Shown one piece after another: positions 26,911 to 36,178 of a stretch of DNA of 64,000 nt. Source of the stretch: Acidovorax sp. Leaf160 (lineage in GTDB: Bacteria; Pseudomonadota; Gammaproteobacteria; Burkholderiales; Burkholderiaceae_C); contig NZ_LMOV01000027.1 in assembly GCF_001424265.1 (NCBI RefSeq), positions 62,001 through 126,000 on the forward strand, in the 5' to 3' direction. The notes below the pieces were generated by a model, which saw only the letters and a list, made by a program, of their open reading frames with translations, was not told where the DNA came from and did not search any database. How positions within the stretch are numbered: position 1 is the stretch's first letter; each line of letters opens with the position of its first letter. The position numbers and the translations under genes were made by a program.

Positions 26911-27792
26911 TCAGCGCCGCTGCAGCGCCGCCAGCAGCGAGGCCGATACGATCAGCGCCCCGCCCAGCAAGGTGCGGGGCTGCAGTTGCGCGGCGGACAG
27001 CACCACCGACGACACGCTGGCGAACACCACCTCCGACAGCAGCACCACGGCCGTGGTGCCCGCCGCCAGCCGCGCCGCGCCGAACTGCAGCGCCCAGTTG
27101 CCCAGCAGCAGCAGCACGGCCAGCCAGGCGGCCGTGACCACCCACGTCGCGTTGGGCGCGGGGAAGGCCTCCACCACGCCCACCTGTAGACCGATGCAGG
27201 CCACCGCGGTCGCCATCAGCATGCAGCCGCCGAACATGGCGAACATGCGCGCCTGGCCGGGCACCGCGCTCAGCCGCCGCAGCGTGACGTTGGTCATGGC
27301 GAACATGAAGCCGCCCAGCAGCGCCAGCCCGTCCGCCATCGACAGGCCCTCGAGCAGCCGCGCCAGCGTGGCGCCGGGCGGCACCAGCACCAGGGCCAGC
27401 CCGGCGAACGCCAGCAGCAGCCGGGCGATGGCCATTGGCGTGGGCCGTTCGCCCAGGACGCGCCAGGCCAGCAGCACGGCCCAGGCCGGCATCAGGTAGA
27501 AGAGCAGGATCACCCGCACCACGTCGCCCACCGTCACGGCCCAGTTGAAGGCCACGTTGTTCAGCCCCGAACAGACCGCCAGCAGCCACAGCTGCGGATG
27601 CGCCCGCACCTGCGCCCAGATGCCCGGGCGCAGCGCCAGCAGGGCCAGCAGCACCCCGCAGTACATCACCGCCGTGGCCCAGAGCGGGTGCAGCCCGGCG
27701 CCATGCATCAACCGGAACGGCCACCAGGCCAGGCCCCAGACCAGGGCGTTGAACAGCAGGGCGCCGATCGGCAGCAGCGGAGACGGGTTCAT
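26911..27792 (-). CDS. EamA/DMT family transporter
   Basis: 293 residues from the ATG at 27792, about ten membrane helices in two five-helix repeats, as in drug/metabolite transporters. The first repeat has 'ALVWGLAWWPFRLMH' and 'LNNVAFNWAVTVGDVVRVILLFYLMPAW'-like EamA features. The second ends with 'LGGALIVSASLLAAL'. Substrate not predictable; many relatives export amino acids or metabolites. Converges on the amidohydrolase gene, 31 bases apart. Confidence 0.87.
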   Translation of the reverse strand: MNPSPLLPIGALLFNALVWGLAWWPFRLMHGAGLHPLWATAVMYCGVLLALLALRPGIWAQVRAHPQLWLLAVCSGLNNVAFNWAVTVGDVVRVILLFYLMPAWAVLLAWRVLGERPTPMAIARLLLAFAGLALVLVPPGATLARLLEGLSMADGLALLGGFMFAMTNVTLRRLSAVPGQARMFAMFGGCMLMATAVACIGLQVGVVEAFPAPNATWVVTAAWLAVLLLLGNWALQFGAARLAAGTTAVVLLSEVVFASVSSVVLSAAQLQPRTLLGGALIVSASLLAALQRR

Positions 27793-27832
27793 AGGTCGAA
27801 TACGGCGCTGGCGCACGATGTGTCGGCGTGGT

Positions 27833-27860
27833 CAGCTATTGAATTTATAGCAAGCCCACC
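27833..27860 (+). repeat. Remnant of the dispersed repeat (first hairpin only)
   Basis: CAGCTATTGAATTTATAGCAAG keeps the GCTAT/ATAGC arm pair but the GCGCTT half is replaced by a CCCACCCCTGTGGG hairpin. It lies between lplT and the EamA gene (both minus strand). Confidence 0.5.
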
Positions 27861-27898
27861 CCTGTGGGCTGCCTGGGCTGCCAGCGGCCGCGGGCCGG

Positions 27899-29179
27899 TC
27901 AGTGGTGGTGGTCGTGCCGCGCGATGTGCAGCAGGTGCGCCACCTCTTCGGGGTGGTGCGTGCAGTTGTGGCGGTGCCAGCGCTGGATCAGCCACATCAC
28001 GCCGGCCACCACCAGCCCGAACGCCGTGATGGCGCCGAACACCGACAGGCCCATCTTCAGCGACAGGCTGTAGAACGCGCCCAGCGCCAGGATGCAGGCC
28101 TGCTCGTTGAAGTTCTGCACGGCGATGGAGCGGCCCGCGCCCATCAGGTTGTGGCCCCGGTGCTGCAGCAGCGCGTTCATCGGCACCACCAGGTAGCCGC
28201 CCAGCCCGCCCAGCAGGATCAGGAACGGGATGGCGATCCAGATGTTCTTGATGAACACCATCAGCATCAGCAGCAGGCCCATGGCGATGCCCAGCGGAAT
28301 CACCTTGGTGGCCGCGTCCAGCCGCATGCGCATGGAGGCCACCACCGCGCCCACGGCCGTGCCGATGGCCACCACGCCGGTCAGGGCCGAGGCCTGCGTG
28401 GTGTTGTAGTTCAGGGCCGCTGCGGCCCAGGCCAGCACGATGAACTTCAGGTTGCCGCCCGCGCCCCAGAAGAGGGTGGTGGTGGACAGCGAGATCTGGC
28501 CCAGCTTGTCGCGCCACAGGCGGCTGTTGCAGGACCAGAAGTCGGGCAGCATGGCCAGCGGGTTGGCGGGCATGCGGCGCATCTCCACGCCGGTGTGTGG
28601 AATGCGCGTGTTGAACCAGGCGGCCACCAGGTACAGCAGGATCATCGCCGCCACGGCCGCCTCGGCCGGCGTGTCCACGCCGGTGTCCAGGCCCGGCAGG
28701 TCGAACGCCAGCAGGTGGCCCGACACGGCCGGCCCGATCAGCTGGCCGCCCAGCAGCACGCCCAGGATGATGGAGGCGATGGTCAGCCCCTCGATCCAGC
28801 CGTTGGCCTTGACCAGCTGGGAGGCGGGCAGCAGTTCGGTGAGGATGCCGTACTTGGCGGGCGAGTAGGCCGCCGCGCCCAGGCCCACCACCGCGTAGGC
28901 GAGGAGCGGGTGCGAGCCGAACAGCATCATCAGGCAGCCCACCACCTTGATGGCATTGCTGAAGAACATCACCCGGCCCTTGGGCATGGCGTCGGCGAAA
29001 GCGCCCACGAAGGGCGCCAGCACCACGTAGAACAGCGCGAACATGGGCACCAGCGCGGCGCGCTGCCACTCCGGGGCACCGCCGGTGCGCAACAGTTCGA
29101 CGGCGGCCACGAACAGCGCGTTGTCGGCCAGCGAGCTGAAAAACTGCGCCGACATGATGGTGTAGAAACCGCGCTTCAT
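27899..29179 (-). CDS. lplT: Lysophospholipid transporter LplT
   Basis: 426 residues, MFS fold with about 12 membrane helices. LplT flips lysophospholipids across the inner membrane for re-acylation. Start 'MKRGFYTIMSAQFFSSLADNALF' is characteristic, as are 'MPKGRVMFFSNAIKVVGC' and 'GRSIAVQNFNEQACILALG'. The C-terminal tail is His-rich ('RWHRHNCTHHPEE...HDHHH'), as often seen in betaproteobacterial copies. No acyltransferase (Aas) domain is fused or adjacent. Divergent from alr, a pairing I recall as common in this group. Confidence 0.92.
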   Translation of the reverse strand: MKRGFYTIMSAQFFSSLADNALFVAAVELLRTGGAPEWQRAALVPMFALFYVVLAPFVGAFADAMPKGRVMFFSNAIKVVGCLMMLFGSHPLLAYAVVGLGAAAYSPAKYGILTELLPASQLVKANGWIEGLTIASIILGVLLGGQLIGPAVSGHLLAFDLPGLDTGVDTPAEAAVAAMILLYLVAAWFNTRIPHTGVEMRRMPANPLAMLPDFWSCNSRLWRDKLGQISLSTTTLFWGAGGNLKFIVLAWAAAALNYNTTQASALTGVVAIGTAVGAVVASMRMRLDAATKVIPLGIAMGLLLMLMVFIKNIWIAIPFLILLGGLGGYLVVPMNALLQHRGHNLMGAGRSIAVQNFNEQACILALGAFYSLSLKMGLSVFGAITAFGLVVAGVMWLIQRWHRHNCTHHPEEVAHLLHIARHDHHH

Positions 29180-29319
29180 CGAATGGCTGGGGGCTGCATC
29201 AGTCGGGCTGATGTCCTGTGAAATATCTCAACTTGCAACAAACGAGCGGCGGTTATATCACGCACCCCCGGGCGCCCAGTGCCAGAATTCCGACCTTTCT
29301 CCCCGTAGAAATACCTGCC

Positions 29320-30414
29320 ATGCCGCGTCCCATTCTGGCCACCGTCCACCCTGCTGCGCTGCAGCACAACCTGGCGCGCGCACGCCGTGCCGCGCCCGAC
29401 GCGCTGGCCTGGGCGGTGGTGAAGGCCAATGCCTATGGCCACGGCATCGAGCGCGTGTTCGACGCCCTGCGGTCGGCCGACGGTTTCGCCCTGCTGGACC
29501 TGGCCGAAGCCGAGCGCGTGCGGGCCCTGGGCTGGCGCGGCCCCATCCTGCTGCTGGAAGGCGTCTTCGAGCCGCGCGACCTGGAGCTGTGTTCGCGCCT
29601 GGGCCTGTGGCACGCGGTGCATTGCGACGAGCAGATCGACTGGCTGGCCGCGCACAAGACCCAGGCGCCGCACCGCGTCTTCCTGAAGATGAACAGCGGC
29701 ATGAACCGGCTGGGCTTTCCGCCCGACCGCTACCGCGCCGCCTGGGCGCGGCTCAATGCGCTCACCCAGGTCGACGAGATCTCGTTCATGACCCACTTCA
29801 GCGACGCCGACGGCCCGCGCGGCACGGCGCACCAGATGGCCGTCTTCCGCACCGCCACGCAGGACCTGCCGGGCGAGCGCAGCCTGAGCAACAGCGCCGC
29901 CGCGCTGCGCCAGGGCGGCGACGCGGCGGTGCGCGCCGACTGGATCCGCGCCGGCATCGTCATGTACGGCAGCGCCCCGGACCACCCGGAGCGCACCGCC
30001 GCCGACTGGGACCTGCAGCCCGCCATGACGCTCGCCACGCGGATCATCGGCGTGCAGCACCTGCAGGGCGGCGACACGGTTGGCTACGGCTCGCGCTTCA
30101 CCGCGGACGGGCCGCTCACCATCGGCATCGCGGCCTGCGGCTATGCCGACGGCTACCCGCGCCATGCGGGCGACGGCACCCCCGTGCTGGTGAACGGCGT
30201 GCGCACCCGGCTGGTGGGCCGCGTCAGCATGGACATGATCACCGTCGACCTGACCGGGGTGCCCGATGCCGGTGTGGGCAGCGAGGTCACCCTGTGGGGC
30301 CGCGCCACGGGCGGCACGGTGCTGCCCATCGACGAGGTCGCCCACGCGGCCGGCACGGTGGGCTACGAGCTGATGTGCGCGGTGGCGCCGCGCGTGCCGT
30401 TCGCGGTGGACTGA
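29320..30414 (+). CDS. alr: Alanine racemase
   Basis: PLP enzyme interconverting L- and D-alanine for peptidoglycan. 364 residues from the ATG at 29320; the frame is open upstream into the promoter region without family features. The PLP lysine lies in '[17 protein letters not shown]' near residue 34, the second catalytic base Tyr in 'TVGYGSRFT', and '[12 protein letters not shown]' is the C-terminal domain signature. A TAGAAA hexamer ends eight bases before the ATG. Divergent from lplT; a membrane protein gene follows 11 bases after the stop. Confidence 0.96.
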   Translation: MPRPILATVHPAALQHNLARARRAAPDALAWAVVKANAYGHGIERVFDALRSADGFALLDLAEAERVRALGWRGPILLLEGVFEPRDLELCSRLGLWHAVHCDEQIDWLAAHKTQAPHRVFLKMNSGMNRLGFPPDRYRAAWARLNALTQVDEISFMTHFSDADGPRGTAHQMAVFRTATQDLPGERSLSNSAAALRQGGDAAVRADWIRAGIVMYGSAPDHPERTAADWDLQPAMTLATRIIGVQHLQGGDTVGYGSRFTADGPLTIGIAACGYADGYPRHAGDGTPVLVNGVRTRLVGRVSMDMITVDLTGVPDAGVGSEVTLWGRATGGTVLPIDEVAHAAGTVGYELMCAVAPRVPFAVD

Positions 30415-30425
30415 GGCGCAGCAGC

Positions 30426-31319
30426 GTGGCCCGCAAGCCGCTGCCCGCGCGAAGCGGTCCGTCCCCGGGCCCCTCCCGCTCTGCATCGAACTGGCGCCGC
30501 ATCCAGGTACCGCGCCAGGCGCTGGCCGAGCAGCTGCAGAGCCGCCACCGCCTGCGCCTGCACGGCTGGTGCATCGGCAGCTTCATCCTGGCGCTGATGT
30601 GGGCCACCTCGCACCTGCAGATGGTGGCGGGCGTCGATTCGCTGGCCCTGCGCTATCTGGTGACGCTGGGCGTGGGCTACGTCGCCCACCTGCTGGTGCT
30701 GCGCGCCTGGGCCGCCCGGCTGGTGCGGCCGCGCCGCGACGGCGACGGCGGCGACCCGGCCGCCGACTGGCTGCCCGACTGGCCCGGCCCGCAGCCGGCC
30801 GGTGGAGCGCCAGGCAATGGCCCGCCGCAGGCCGGCGGTGGTGGCGACTTCGCGGGTGCCGGCGCCAGCGGCGACTTCGGCAGCTTCGGCGACCACGGCG
30901 CCGTGGGTGACGCCGCGGTGGGCGGGATGGGCGGGGTGGGCGACGGTCTGGGTGACATGGCGGGCGGTGCGCTCGAGGTCGCAGCGGGTGCCGATGAAGG
31001 TGCCGTGGTGGTCGTGCCGGTGGTGGCCATCTTTCTCATCGGCCTGGCGATCGCCTTCGGGGCGGGCGCGCTGGCCTGGCTCTATTTCGGCTGGGAGGTA
31101 CTGCTGGCCGTGGCGGTGGAGCTGGCCTTCTCGGTGGCCACGGCACGGGCCGCGATGGGCGCCGAGCGCGCCGGCTGGCTGGGCACCGCAGTGCGGCTGA
31201 CCTGGAAGCCGCTGCTGGGGGCGCTGCTGTGCGCCGTGGCGCTGGGCGCGGCGCTCGACGGCTTCATGCCGCACGCGCGGTCGCTGCCCGAAGCCGTCCG
31301 GCTGCTGCAGGGGCGCTAG
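30426..31319 (+). CDS. Hypothetical membrane protein with Gly/Asp-rich linker
   Basis: I do not recognise the family. 297 residues from a GTG at 30426, starting 11 bases after alr. A basic N-terminus is followed by two membrane helices (about 40-60 and 65-85), then a striking low-complexity segment (about 100-185) made almost only of Gly, Ala, Asp, Pro and Val ('GDFAGAGASGDFGSFGDHG'). Three or so C-terminal hydrophobic helices follow (about 195-285). The layout suggests helices joined by a flexible linker. The codon pattern is coding-like and consistent throughout. Likely co-transcribed with alr. The exact start is uncertain because no good ribosome site is visible. Confidence 0.7.
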   Translation: MARKPLPARSGPSPGPSRSASNWRRIQVPRQALAEQLQSRHRLRLHGWCIGSFILALMWATSHLQMVAGVDSLALRYLVTLGVGYVAHLLVLRAWAARLVRPRRDGDGGDPAADWLPDWPGPQPAGGAPGNGPPQAGGGGDFAGAGASGDFGSFGDHGAVGDAAVGGMGGVGDGLGDMAGGALEVAAGADEGAVVVVPVVAIFLIGLAIAFGAGALAWLYFGWEVLLAVAVELAFSVATARAAMGAERAGWLGTAVRLTWKPLLGALLCAVALGAALDGFMPHARSLPEAVRLLQGR

Positions 31320-31495
31320 ACGCAGCCAGGCCCCTTCGGCAGCGGTTGCGGCAGCCCCAGCGCCAACGGCGGCGGGGCAGGCCCGGTCGCCCCAGGGGGC
31401 ATATGGTTACAACCAGAAAATGGTTCCGTCCCCATGGACGGGGCGGCATAGTGGCGCACCTGCTGTTCAACCCCCACAGAAAGCCACTGTCCGAC

Positions 31496-33109
31496 ATGCG
31501 CACTTCGCACGCCCTGCCCAAGACCCTGCTCGCCACGGCCGCCGTGGCCGTGTTCACCGCCTCGGCCGCACTGCTGCCGCTGTCCGCCGATGCCGCCACC
31601 TTCCGCTTCGCCCGCTCGGCGGACGTGTCCTCCTGGGACATCCACGCGCAGAACGTGGGCGTGAACAACGCGCTGCATTCGGCGGTGTACGAAACCCTGG
31701 TCGAATACAACAGCAAGACCTTCAAGCCCGAGCCGCAGCTGGCCACCGGCTGGAAGCAGGTCACGCCCACGCAGCTGCGCATCAGCCTGCGCCCGGGCGT
31801 GAAGTTCAGCGACGGCTCGGCGCTGACGGCGGACGACGTGAAGTTCTCGCTGGAACGCGCCAAGGCCAAGACCTCGAACTACGCCGTCTACACCCTGGGC
31901 ATCGACCGGGTGGAGGTGGTGGATGCGAACACCCTCGACATCTTCTCCGACGTGCCCAACCTGGTGCTGGTCAACCAGCTGACCGAGCTGCGCATCATGA
32001 GCAAGCCCTGGGCCGAGAAGAACAACGCCCTGCTGCCCAAGGACATCAAGACCAGCGACGAGCCCTACACGCACCGCAACACGCTGGGCACGGGCCCGTT
32101 CGTGCTCAAGTCGTGGACGGCCGACCAGCGGCTGGTGCTGGCCGCCAACCCGAACTGGTGGGGCCGGGGCAAGTTCGCGGGCAACGTGACCGATGTGGTC
32201 TACACGCCCATCAAGTCGGACGCGACCCGCACCGCCGCGCTGCTGTCGGGCGAGGTCGACTTCGTGCTCGACCCCAGCCTGCAGGACGTGCCCCGCATTC
32301 GCCAGCAGCCGGGCCTGAAGGTGCTGGACGGCGCCGAGAACCGCACCATCTTCCTTGGCATGGACCAGTTCCGCGACGAGCTGCAGAACTCCAGCGTGAA
32401 GGGCAAGAACCCGCTCAAGGACGTGCGCGTGCGCCGCGCGCTCTACCAGGCCATCGACATCAACGCCATGCAGCGCGTGGTGCTGCGCGGCCTGGCCCAG
32501 CCCACGGGCGCCATCGTGGCCCGGCAGGTCAACGGCTGGACGCCCAAGGCCGACGTGCGCTGGCCCTACGACCCCGCCGCCGCGCAGAAGCTGCTGGCGG
32601 AGGCCGGCTACCCGCAGGGCTTCGAGGTCGACTTCGCCTGCAGCGCGGGCCGCTACATCAACGACGAGCAGCTGTGCCAGGCCATCACCGCGCAATGGGC
32701 CAAGGTGGGCGTGAAGGCCAAGCTGCGCTCGCTGCCGTTCGCCACCTATTTCCCGATGATCCAGCGCAACGAAGCCAGCATCTACCTGCTGGGCTGGGGC
32801 GTGCCGACCTTCGACGCGTTCTATTCGCTGCAGTCGCTGATCCGCTCGCCGGGCGCGGGCGGCGACGGCAACTTCAACCTGGGCCGCTTCAGCAATCCGC
32901 AGCAGGACGCGCTGATCGAGCGCATCAAGAAGGAAACCGACACCGCCACCCGCAACGGCCTGATCGAGCAGGCGCTGGTGAAGGACCACGAGCTGATCTC
33001 GCACATCCCGCTCTATAACCAGGTGATTCCGTGGGCGGCGACGCAGAAGGTGGAGATCGTCCACCGCGCCGACAACCGCATCGACTGGCGCCTCCTGAAG
33101 GTGAACTGA
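31496..33109 (+). CDS. ABC transporter substrate-binding protein, family 5 (peptide/nickel type)
   Basis: 537 residues from the ATG at 31496, with a signal peptide ('LPKTLLATAAVAVFTASAALLPLSADA'). SBP_bac_5 features: 'HSAVYETLVEYNSKTFKPEP', 'LRPGVKFSDGSALTADDVKFSLERA', 'NTLGTGPFVLKSW' and 'FLGMDQFRDELQN'. Members bind peptides, nickel complexes or other oligomeric ligands in the periplasm for an ABC importer. No permease or ATPase genes are adjacent. Upstream there is an inverted repeat CCGTCC-CCAT-GGACGG (31426-31441) of unknown role. Followed by a GC-rich stem-loop. Confidence 0.92.
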   Translation: MRTSHALPKTLLATAAVAVFTASAALLPLSADAATFRFARSADVSSWDIHAQNVGVNNALHSAVYETLVEYNSKTFKPEPQLATGWKQVTPTQLRISLRPGVKFSDGSALTADDVKFSLERAKAKTSNYAVYTLGIDRVEVVDANTLDIFSDVPNLVLVNQLTELRIMSKPWAEKNNALLPKDIKTSDEPYTHRNTLGTGPFVLKSWTADQRLVLAANPNWWGRGKFAGNVTDVVYTPIKSDATRTAALLSGEVDFVLDPSLQDVPRIRQQPGLKVLDGAENRTIFLGMDQFRDELQNSSVKGKNPLKDVRVRRALYQAIDINAMQRVVLRGLAQPTGAIVARQVNGWTPKADVRWPYDPAAAQKLLAEAGYPQGFEVDFACSAGRYINDEQLCQAITAQWAKVGVKAKLRSLPFATYFPMIQRNEASIYLLGWGVPTFDAFYSLQSLIRSPGAGGDGNFNLGRFSNPQQDALIERIKKETDTATRNGLIEQALVKDHELISHIPLYNQVIPWAATQKVEIVHRADNRIDWRLLKVN

Positions 33110-33129
33110 CCGGCCGGGCCCGCCCGTTA

Positions 33130-33163
33130 CCCCGGCAGGCACGCGCGCAGGGCGCTGCCGGGG
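33130..33163. terminator. GC-rich stem-loop between convergent genes
   Basis: CCCCGGCAG (33130-33138) pairs perfectly with CTGCCGGGG (33155-33163) around a 16-base loop. It lies in the 61-base gap between the convergent binding-protein and GST genes. There is no U tract, so its terminator role is uncertain. Confidence 0.45.
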
Positions 33164-33170
33164 CCGGCCG

Positions 33171-33791
33171 CTAGGCCGCCAGCGCGCGCTGCACGGCGGG
33201 CCGCGCACCCACGCGCTGGTGGTGCGCCTGCACCTTCGGAAAGCGGGCGATGTCCACGCCGTCGCTGCGCAGCCAGCCGGCCACGGTGAACAAATACCCG
33301 TCGGCCACCGAGTACCGGTCGCCCAGCACCCAGGGGCTCTGCAGATAGTGCCGCTCGATGAGCGCGAAGCCTTCTTCCATGTTCTGCGGCACCTTGCGCT
33401 GCATGGCGGCGATGGCCTCCGGCTCGTCCGCCCAGCGGCTGGCACGCGGGCGGTGGGCGTGGGCGACGTGGACGGTCGAGGCGAGATAGCCGTGCAGCTC
33501 CTGCATGCGCGCAAAGCCGAACGCATCGGTGGGCGCGAGCTGGGCGGCTGGAAAGCGCTGCGCCACATAGGCCAGCAAGGCCGGGGTTTCCGTCAGCACA
33601 CCGGCGTCCGTCGCCAGCGCCGGCACGCGGCCCTTGGGGTTGATGGCCAGGTAGTCGGCCGACTGCTGCTGCCGCGCGGCGAAGTCCAGCAGCTGCAGCT
33701 GGTAGGGCGCGTCGGCTTCTTCCAGCGCGATGCGCACGGCCAGCGCGCAGGTGCCGGGGGCGTAGTAGAGGGTCAGGGGTGCGGAAGTCAT
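33171..33791 (-). CDS. Glutathione S-transferase family protein
   Basis: 206 residues from the ATG at 33791 (GGAG about ten bases upstream; an in-frame ATG five codons earlier is the alternative). Thioredoxin-like N-domain starts 'LTLYYAPGTCALAVRIALEEA', with the beta-class Ser/Cys region in 'APGTCALA'. The cis-Pro loop 'NPKGRVPALATDAGVLTETPALLAY' holds the glutathione-binding Glu-Thr pair. The helical C-domain includes 'LGDRYSVADGYLFTVAGW'. Resembles bacterial beta-class GSTs; substrate unknown. Confidence 0.92.
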   Translation of the reverse strand: MTSAPLTLYYAPGTCALAVRIALEEADAPYQLQLLDFAARQQQSADYLAINPKGRVPALATDAGVLTETPALLAYVAQRFPAAQLAPTDAFGFARMQELHGYLASTVHVAHAHRPRASRWADEPEAIAAMQRKVPQNMEEGFALIERHYLQSPWVLGDRYSVADGYLFTVAGWLRSDGVDIARFPKVQAHHQRVGARPAVQRALAA

Positions 33792-33924
33792 GTCGGTCGG
33801 CTCCATGGCGGTGGGGTGGGGCGGGTGTCCGGCTGCGATGCTATCGAAAGAGAAGCGCAGTGCCCGGATGGATCCGGCAGTTCACGATGCTTCGGTGTGC
33901 AACGATCCGAATCGCCTGGGCGGC

Positions 33925-33950
33925 TTGCTATGGATTCAGTAGCGGATGAA
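33925..33950 (+). repeat. Remnant of the dispersed repeat
   Basis: TTGCTATGGATTCAGTAGC keeps the outline of the first hairpin with two mismatches; the second half is not recognisable. Lies in the gap upstream of the GST gene. Confidence 0.4.
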
Positions 33951-34000
33951 TCCCTCGATGCCGTGCCGGTCGCCCGCGCTGCTCCCGCCCCAACGGCAAA

Positions 34001-34031
34001 GCCCCGCAACGGCAGGACTGCCGTGCGGGGC
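34001..34031 (-). terminator. Terminator hairpin of the lipoprotein gene
   Basis: GCCCCGCAACGGCA-GGAC-TGCCGTGCGGGGC forms a long stem with one bulged A. On the minus strand it is followed by TTTG, a short U run. It lies 47 bases after the stop of the lipoprotein gene. Confidence 0.65.
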
Positions 34032-34077
34032 CGGGCACTGCGCGGGCCTGGGAAGGCCTGCGCCGCGTCGGTCACGA

Positions 34078-34410
34078 TCAGTTGGTGCGGGGGGCGCTGG
34101 CCGGCTGCGATGCGGGCATGGCCGGCGTCGTGGCGGTGCCGCCGAAGGTCGGGGCTGCGGTGCTGCTGGTACCCGTGGCCGAGCCGGCACCCATGCTGCT
34201 CGATCCGGTGCCGGTCGTGCCGGTGGTGGCATCAGGCGTCGGCGTGGGGGGCGTGGACGGTGCGGGCGTCATCGGCGCGGGCGTGGTGCCGTTGGCGGGC
34301 TCGCCCGGCTTGTTGCGGTCGCAGGCCGTCAGCGCCAGGGCGGACACCAGCACCAGGGGCGCGGCCACCAGCCAGCGCGACGCGGTGCGGGGTGTGTTGG
34401 AAGAATTCAT
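34078..34410 (-). CDS. Small Pro/Thr/Ser-rich lipoprotein
   Basis: 110 residues. N-terminal hydrophobic signal ending in a lipobox 'ALALTAC', so lipid-modified on Cys near residue 30. The mature part is a low-complexity Pro/Thr/Ala/Ser/Gly chain ('PAPMTPAPSTPPTPTP', 'TTGTTGTGSSSMG') with no predicted fold. AAGGAGATG about 4 bases before the ATG is a strong ribosome site, and a hairpin terminator follows, both arguing for a real gene. Function unknown; probably membrane-tethered and disordered. Confidence 0.75.
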   Translation of the reverse strand: MNSSNTPRTASRWLVAAPLVLVSALALTACDRNKPGEPANGTTPAPMTPAPSTPPTPTPDATTGTTGTGSSSMGAGSATGTSSTAAPTFGGTATTPAMPASQPASAPRTN

Positions 34411-34710
34411 GGCTCATCTCCTTGGAATAAAGGTCGCGGCGAACCGCCGCTGGAGCCGCCATGCTAGGGAGCGCCCGGTCTGCGGGGGGTAGGATAGTGC
34501 TGACATCGCATTTGCTTACGTCCTGCCCCGTTTCCTCCCGGACTTTTCACGGGCTGCGGCGCCGCCCAGCCCTTGCCGCCTTTGCAGCCCTGGCACACCC
34601 TTGCAGATCCGGCAGTCTGATCGCATCTGGAGCTGCACCGTCCGTGCCCGCCCGTCCGCCTCTGCGCCCGTCCGTTCCTTGAGCGGCGGCACTTCTGGAT
34701 CACCTTCCCC
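34411..34710. other. Intergenic region between lipoprotein gene and radA
   Basis: 300 bases between two divergent genes. Both promoters must lie here, but I found no -10/-35 pair I would defend. A pyrimidine-rich stretch with CCTTGCCGCCTTTGCAGCC and related repeats precedes radA. Frames across it are not convincing. Confidence 0.4.
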
Positions 34711-36090
34711 ATGGCCAAAGAAAAAACCCTCTTCACCTGCACCGCCTGCGGCGGCACCAGCCCGCGCTGGCTGGGCAAATGCCCGGCCTGCGGCGCCTGG
34801 AACACGCTGGTCGAGACCGTGGCCGAGGCGGGCCCCGGCAAGAACCGGCTGAGCGCGCCGCAGTACGCCGGGCTGGCGCAGGCGCAGGCGGTGATGCCGC
34901 TGGCGGCCATCGAGGCCAGCGACGTCGCGCGCACGCCCAGCGGCATCGACGAGCTGGACCGCGTGCTTGGCGGCGGCATCGTCGAAGGCGGCGTGGTGCT
35001 GATCGGCGGCGACCCGGGCATCGGCAAATCGACGCTGCTGCTGCAGGCGCTGGACGCGCTGCAGCGCCTGGGCCTGCCCACGCTCTACGTGACCGGCGAG
35101 GAAAGCGGCGCCCAGGTGGCGCTGCGCTCGCGCCGGCTGGGGCTGGACCACAGCCAGGTCAACGTGCTGGCGGAAATCCAGCTGGAGAAGATCCTCGCCA
35201 CCATCGAGGCCACCCAGCCGGCCGTGGCGGTGATCGACTCGATCCAGACCGTGTATTCCGACCAGCTGACCAGCGCGCCGGGCTCGGTGGCGCAGGTGCG
35301 CGAATGCGCGGCCCACCTCACGCGGGCGGCCAAGGCCACCGGCGTGACCATCGTCCTGGTGGGCCACGTGACCAAGGAAGGGGCGCTGGCCGGCCCGCGC
35401 GTGCTGGAGCACATGGTGGACACGGTGCTGTATTTCGAGGGCGACACGCACAGCCAGTTCCGGCTGGTGCGGGCCATCAAGAACCGCTTCGGCGCGGTCA
35501 ACGAGATCGGCGTCTTCGCCATGACCGAGAAGGGCCTGAAGGGCGTCACCAACCCCAGCGCCATCTTCCTGAGCCAGCACAGCGAGCCGGTGCCCGGCAG
35601 CTGCGTGCTGGTCACGCTGGAGGGCACGCGGCCCATGCTGGTGGAGATCCAGGCGCTGGTGGACGAGGGCGGGCCCAGCCCGCGCCGCCTGTCGGTGGGC
35701 CTGGACCGCGACCGTCTGGCCATGCTGCTGGCCGTACTGCACCGCCATGCCGGCGTGGCCTGCATGGACCAGGACGTGTTCGTGAACGCCGTGGGCGGCG
35801 TGCGCATCAGCGAGCCGGCGGCCGACCTGGCGGTGATGCTGGCCATCACCTCCAGCCTGCGCGGCAAGCCGCTGCCCAAGGGATTCATCGCCTTCGGCGA
35901 AGTCGGGCTGGCCGGCGAGGTGCGGCCCGCGCCGCGCGGCCAGGAGCGGCTGAAGGAGGCGGCCAAGCTGGGCTTCAGCGTGGCGGTGGTGCCCAAGGCG
36001 AATGCGCCCAAGAAGCCCATCGAGGGCTTGACCATCCATGCGGTGGAGCGCGTGGACCAGGCCATGGAAGTGGTGCGCGGCATCGGTTGA
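34711..36090 (+). CDS. radA: DNA repair protein RadA (branch-migration ATPase)
   Basis: Hexameric DnaB-like motor that extends recombination intermediates after RecA loading. 459 residues, normal length. N-terminal C4 zinc finger 'CTACGGTSPRWLGKCPAC' (about 10-27), Walker A 'GGDPGIGKSTLLL' near residue 95, the diagnostic 'KNRFG' motif near 257, and a C-terminal Lon-like domain without the Ser-Lys protease dyad's function. Followed 88 bases later by a small membrane protein gene. Its start codon follows a weak leader. Confidence 0.97.
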   Translation: MAKEKTLFTCTACGGTSPRWLGKCPACGAWNTLVETVAEAGPGKNRLSAPQYAGLAQAQAVMPLAAIEASDVARTPSGIDELDRVLGGGIVEGGVVLIGGDPGIGKSTLLLQALDALQRLGLPTLYVTGEESGAQVALRSRRLGLDHSQVNVLAEIQLEKILATIEATQPAVAVIDSIQTVYSDQLTSAPGSVAQVRECAAHLTRAAKATGVTIVLVGHVTKEGALAGPRVLEHMVDTVLYFEGDTHSQFRLVRAIKNRFGAVNEIGVFAMTEKGLKGVTNPSAIFLSQHSEPVPGSCVLVTLEGTRPMLVEIQALVDEGGPSPRRLSVGLDRDRLAMLLAVLHRHAGVACMDQDVFVNAVGGVRISEPAADLAVMLAITSSLRGKPLPKGFIAFGEVGLAGEVRPAPRGQERLKEAAKLGFSVAVVPKANAPKKPIEGLTIHAVERVDQAMEVVRGIG

Positions 36091-36178
36091 CGGGGGCGGC
36101 GGGCGCCAGCGGCGGCGCCGGCAGCGCTACGCAGCATCCACACCGGCGCGCGGCCCGGGCTGCGAGACAATCGCCGCC

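Noticed and set aside
29233-29259. TTGCAA...TATATC as an alr promoter
   Set aside because: Spacing of 15 bases is short and other AT-rich words in the lplT-alr gap fit equally well.
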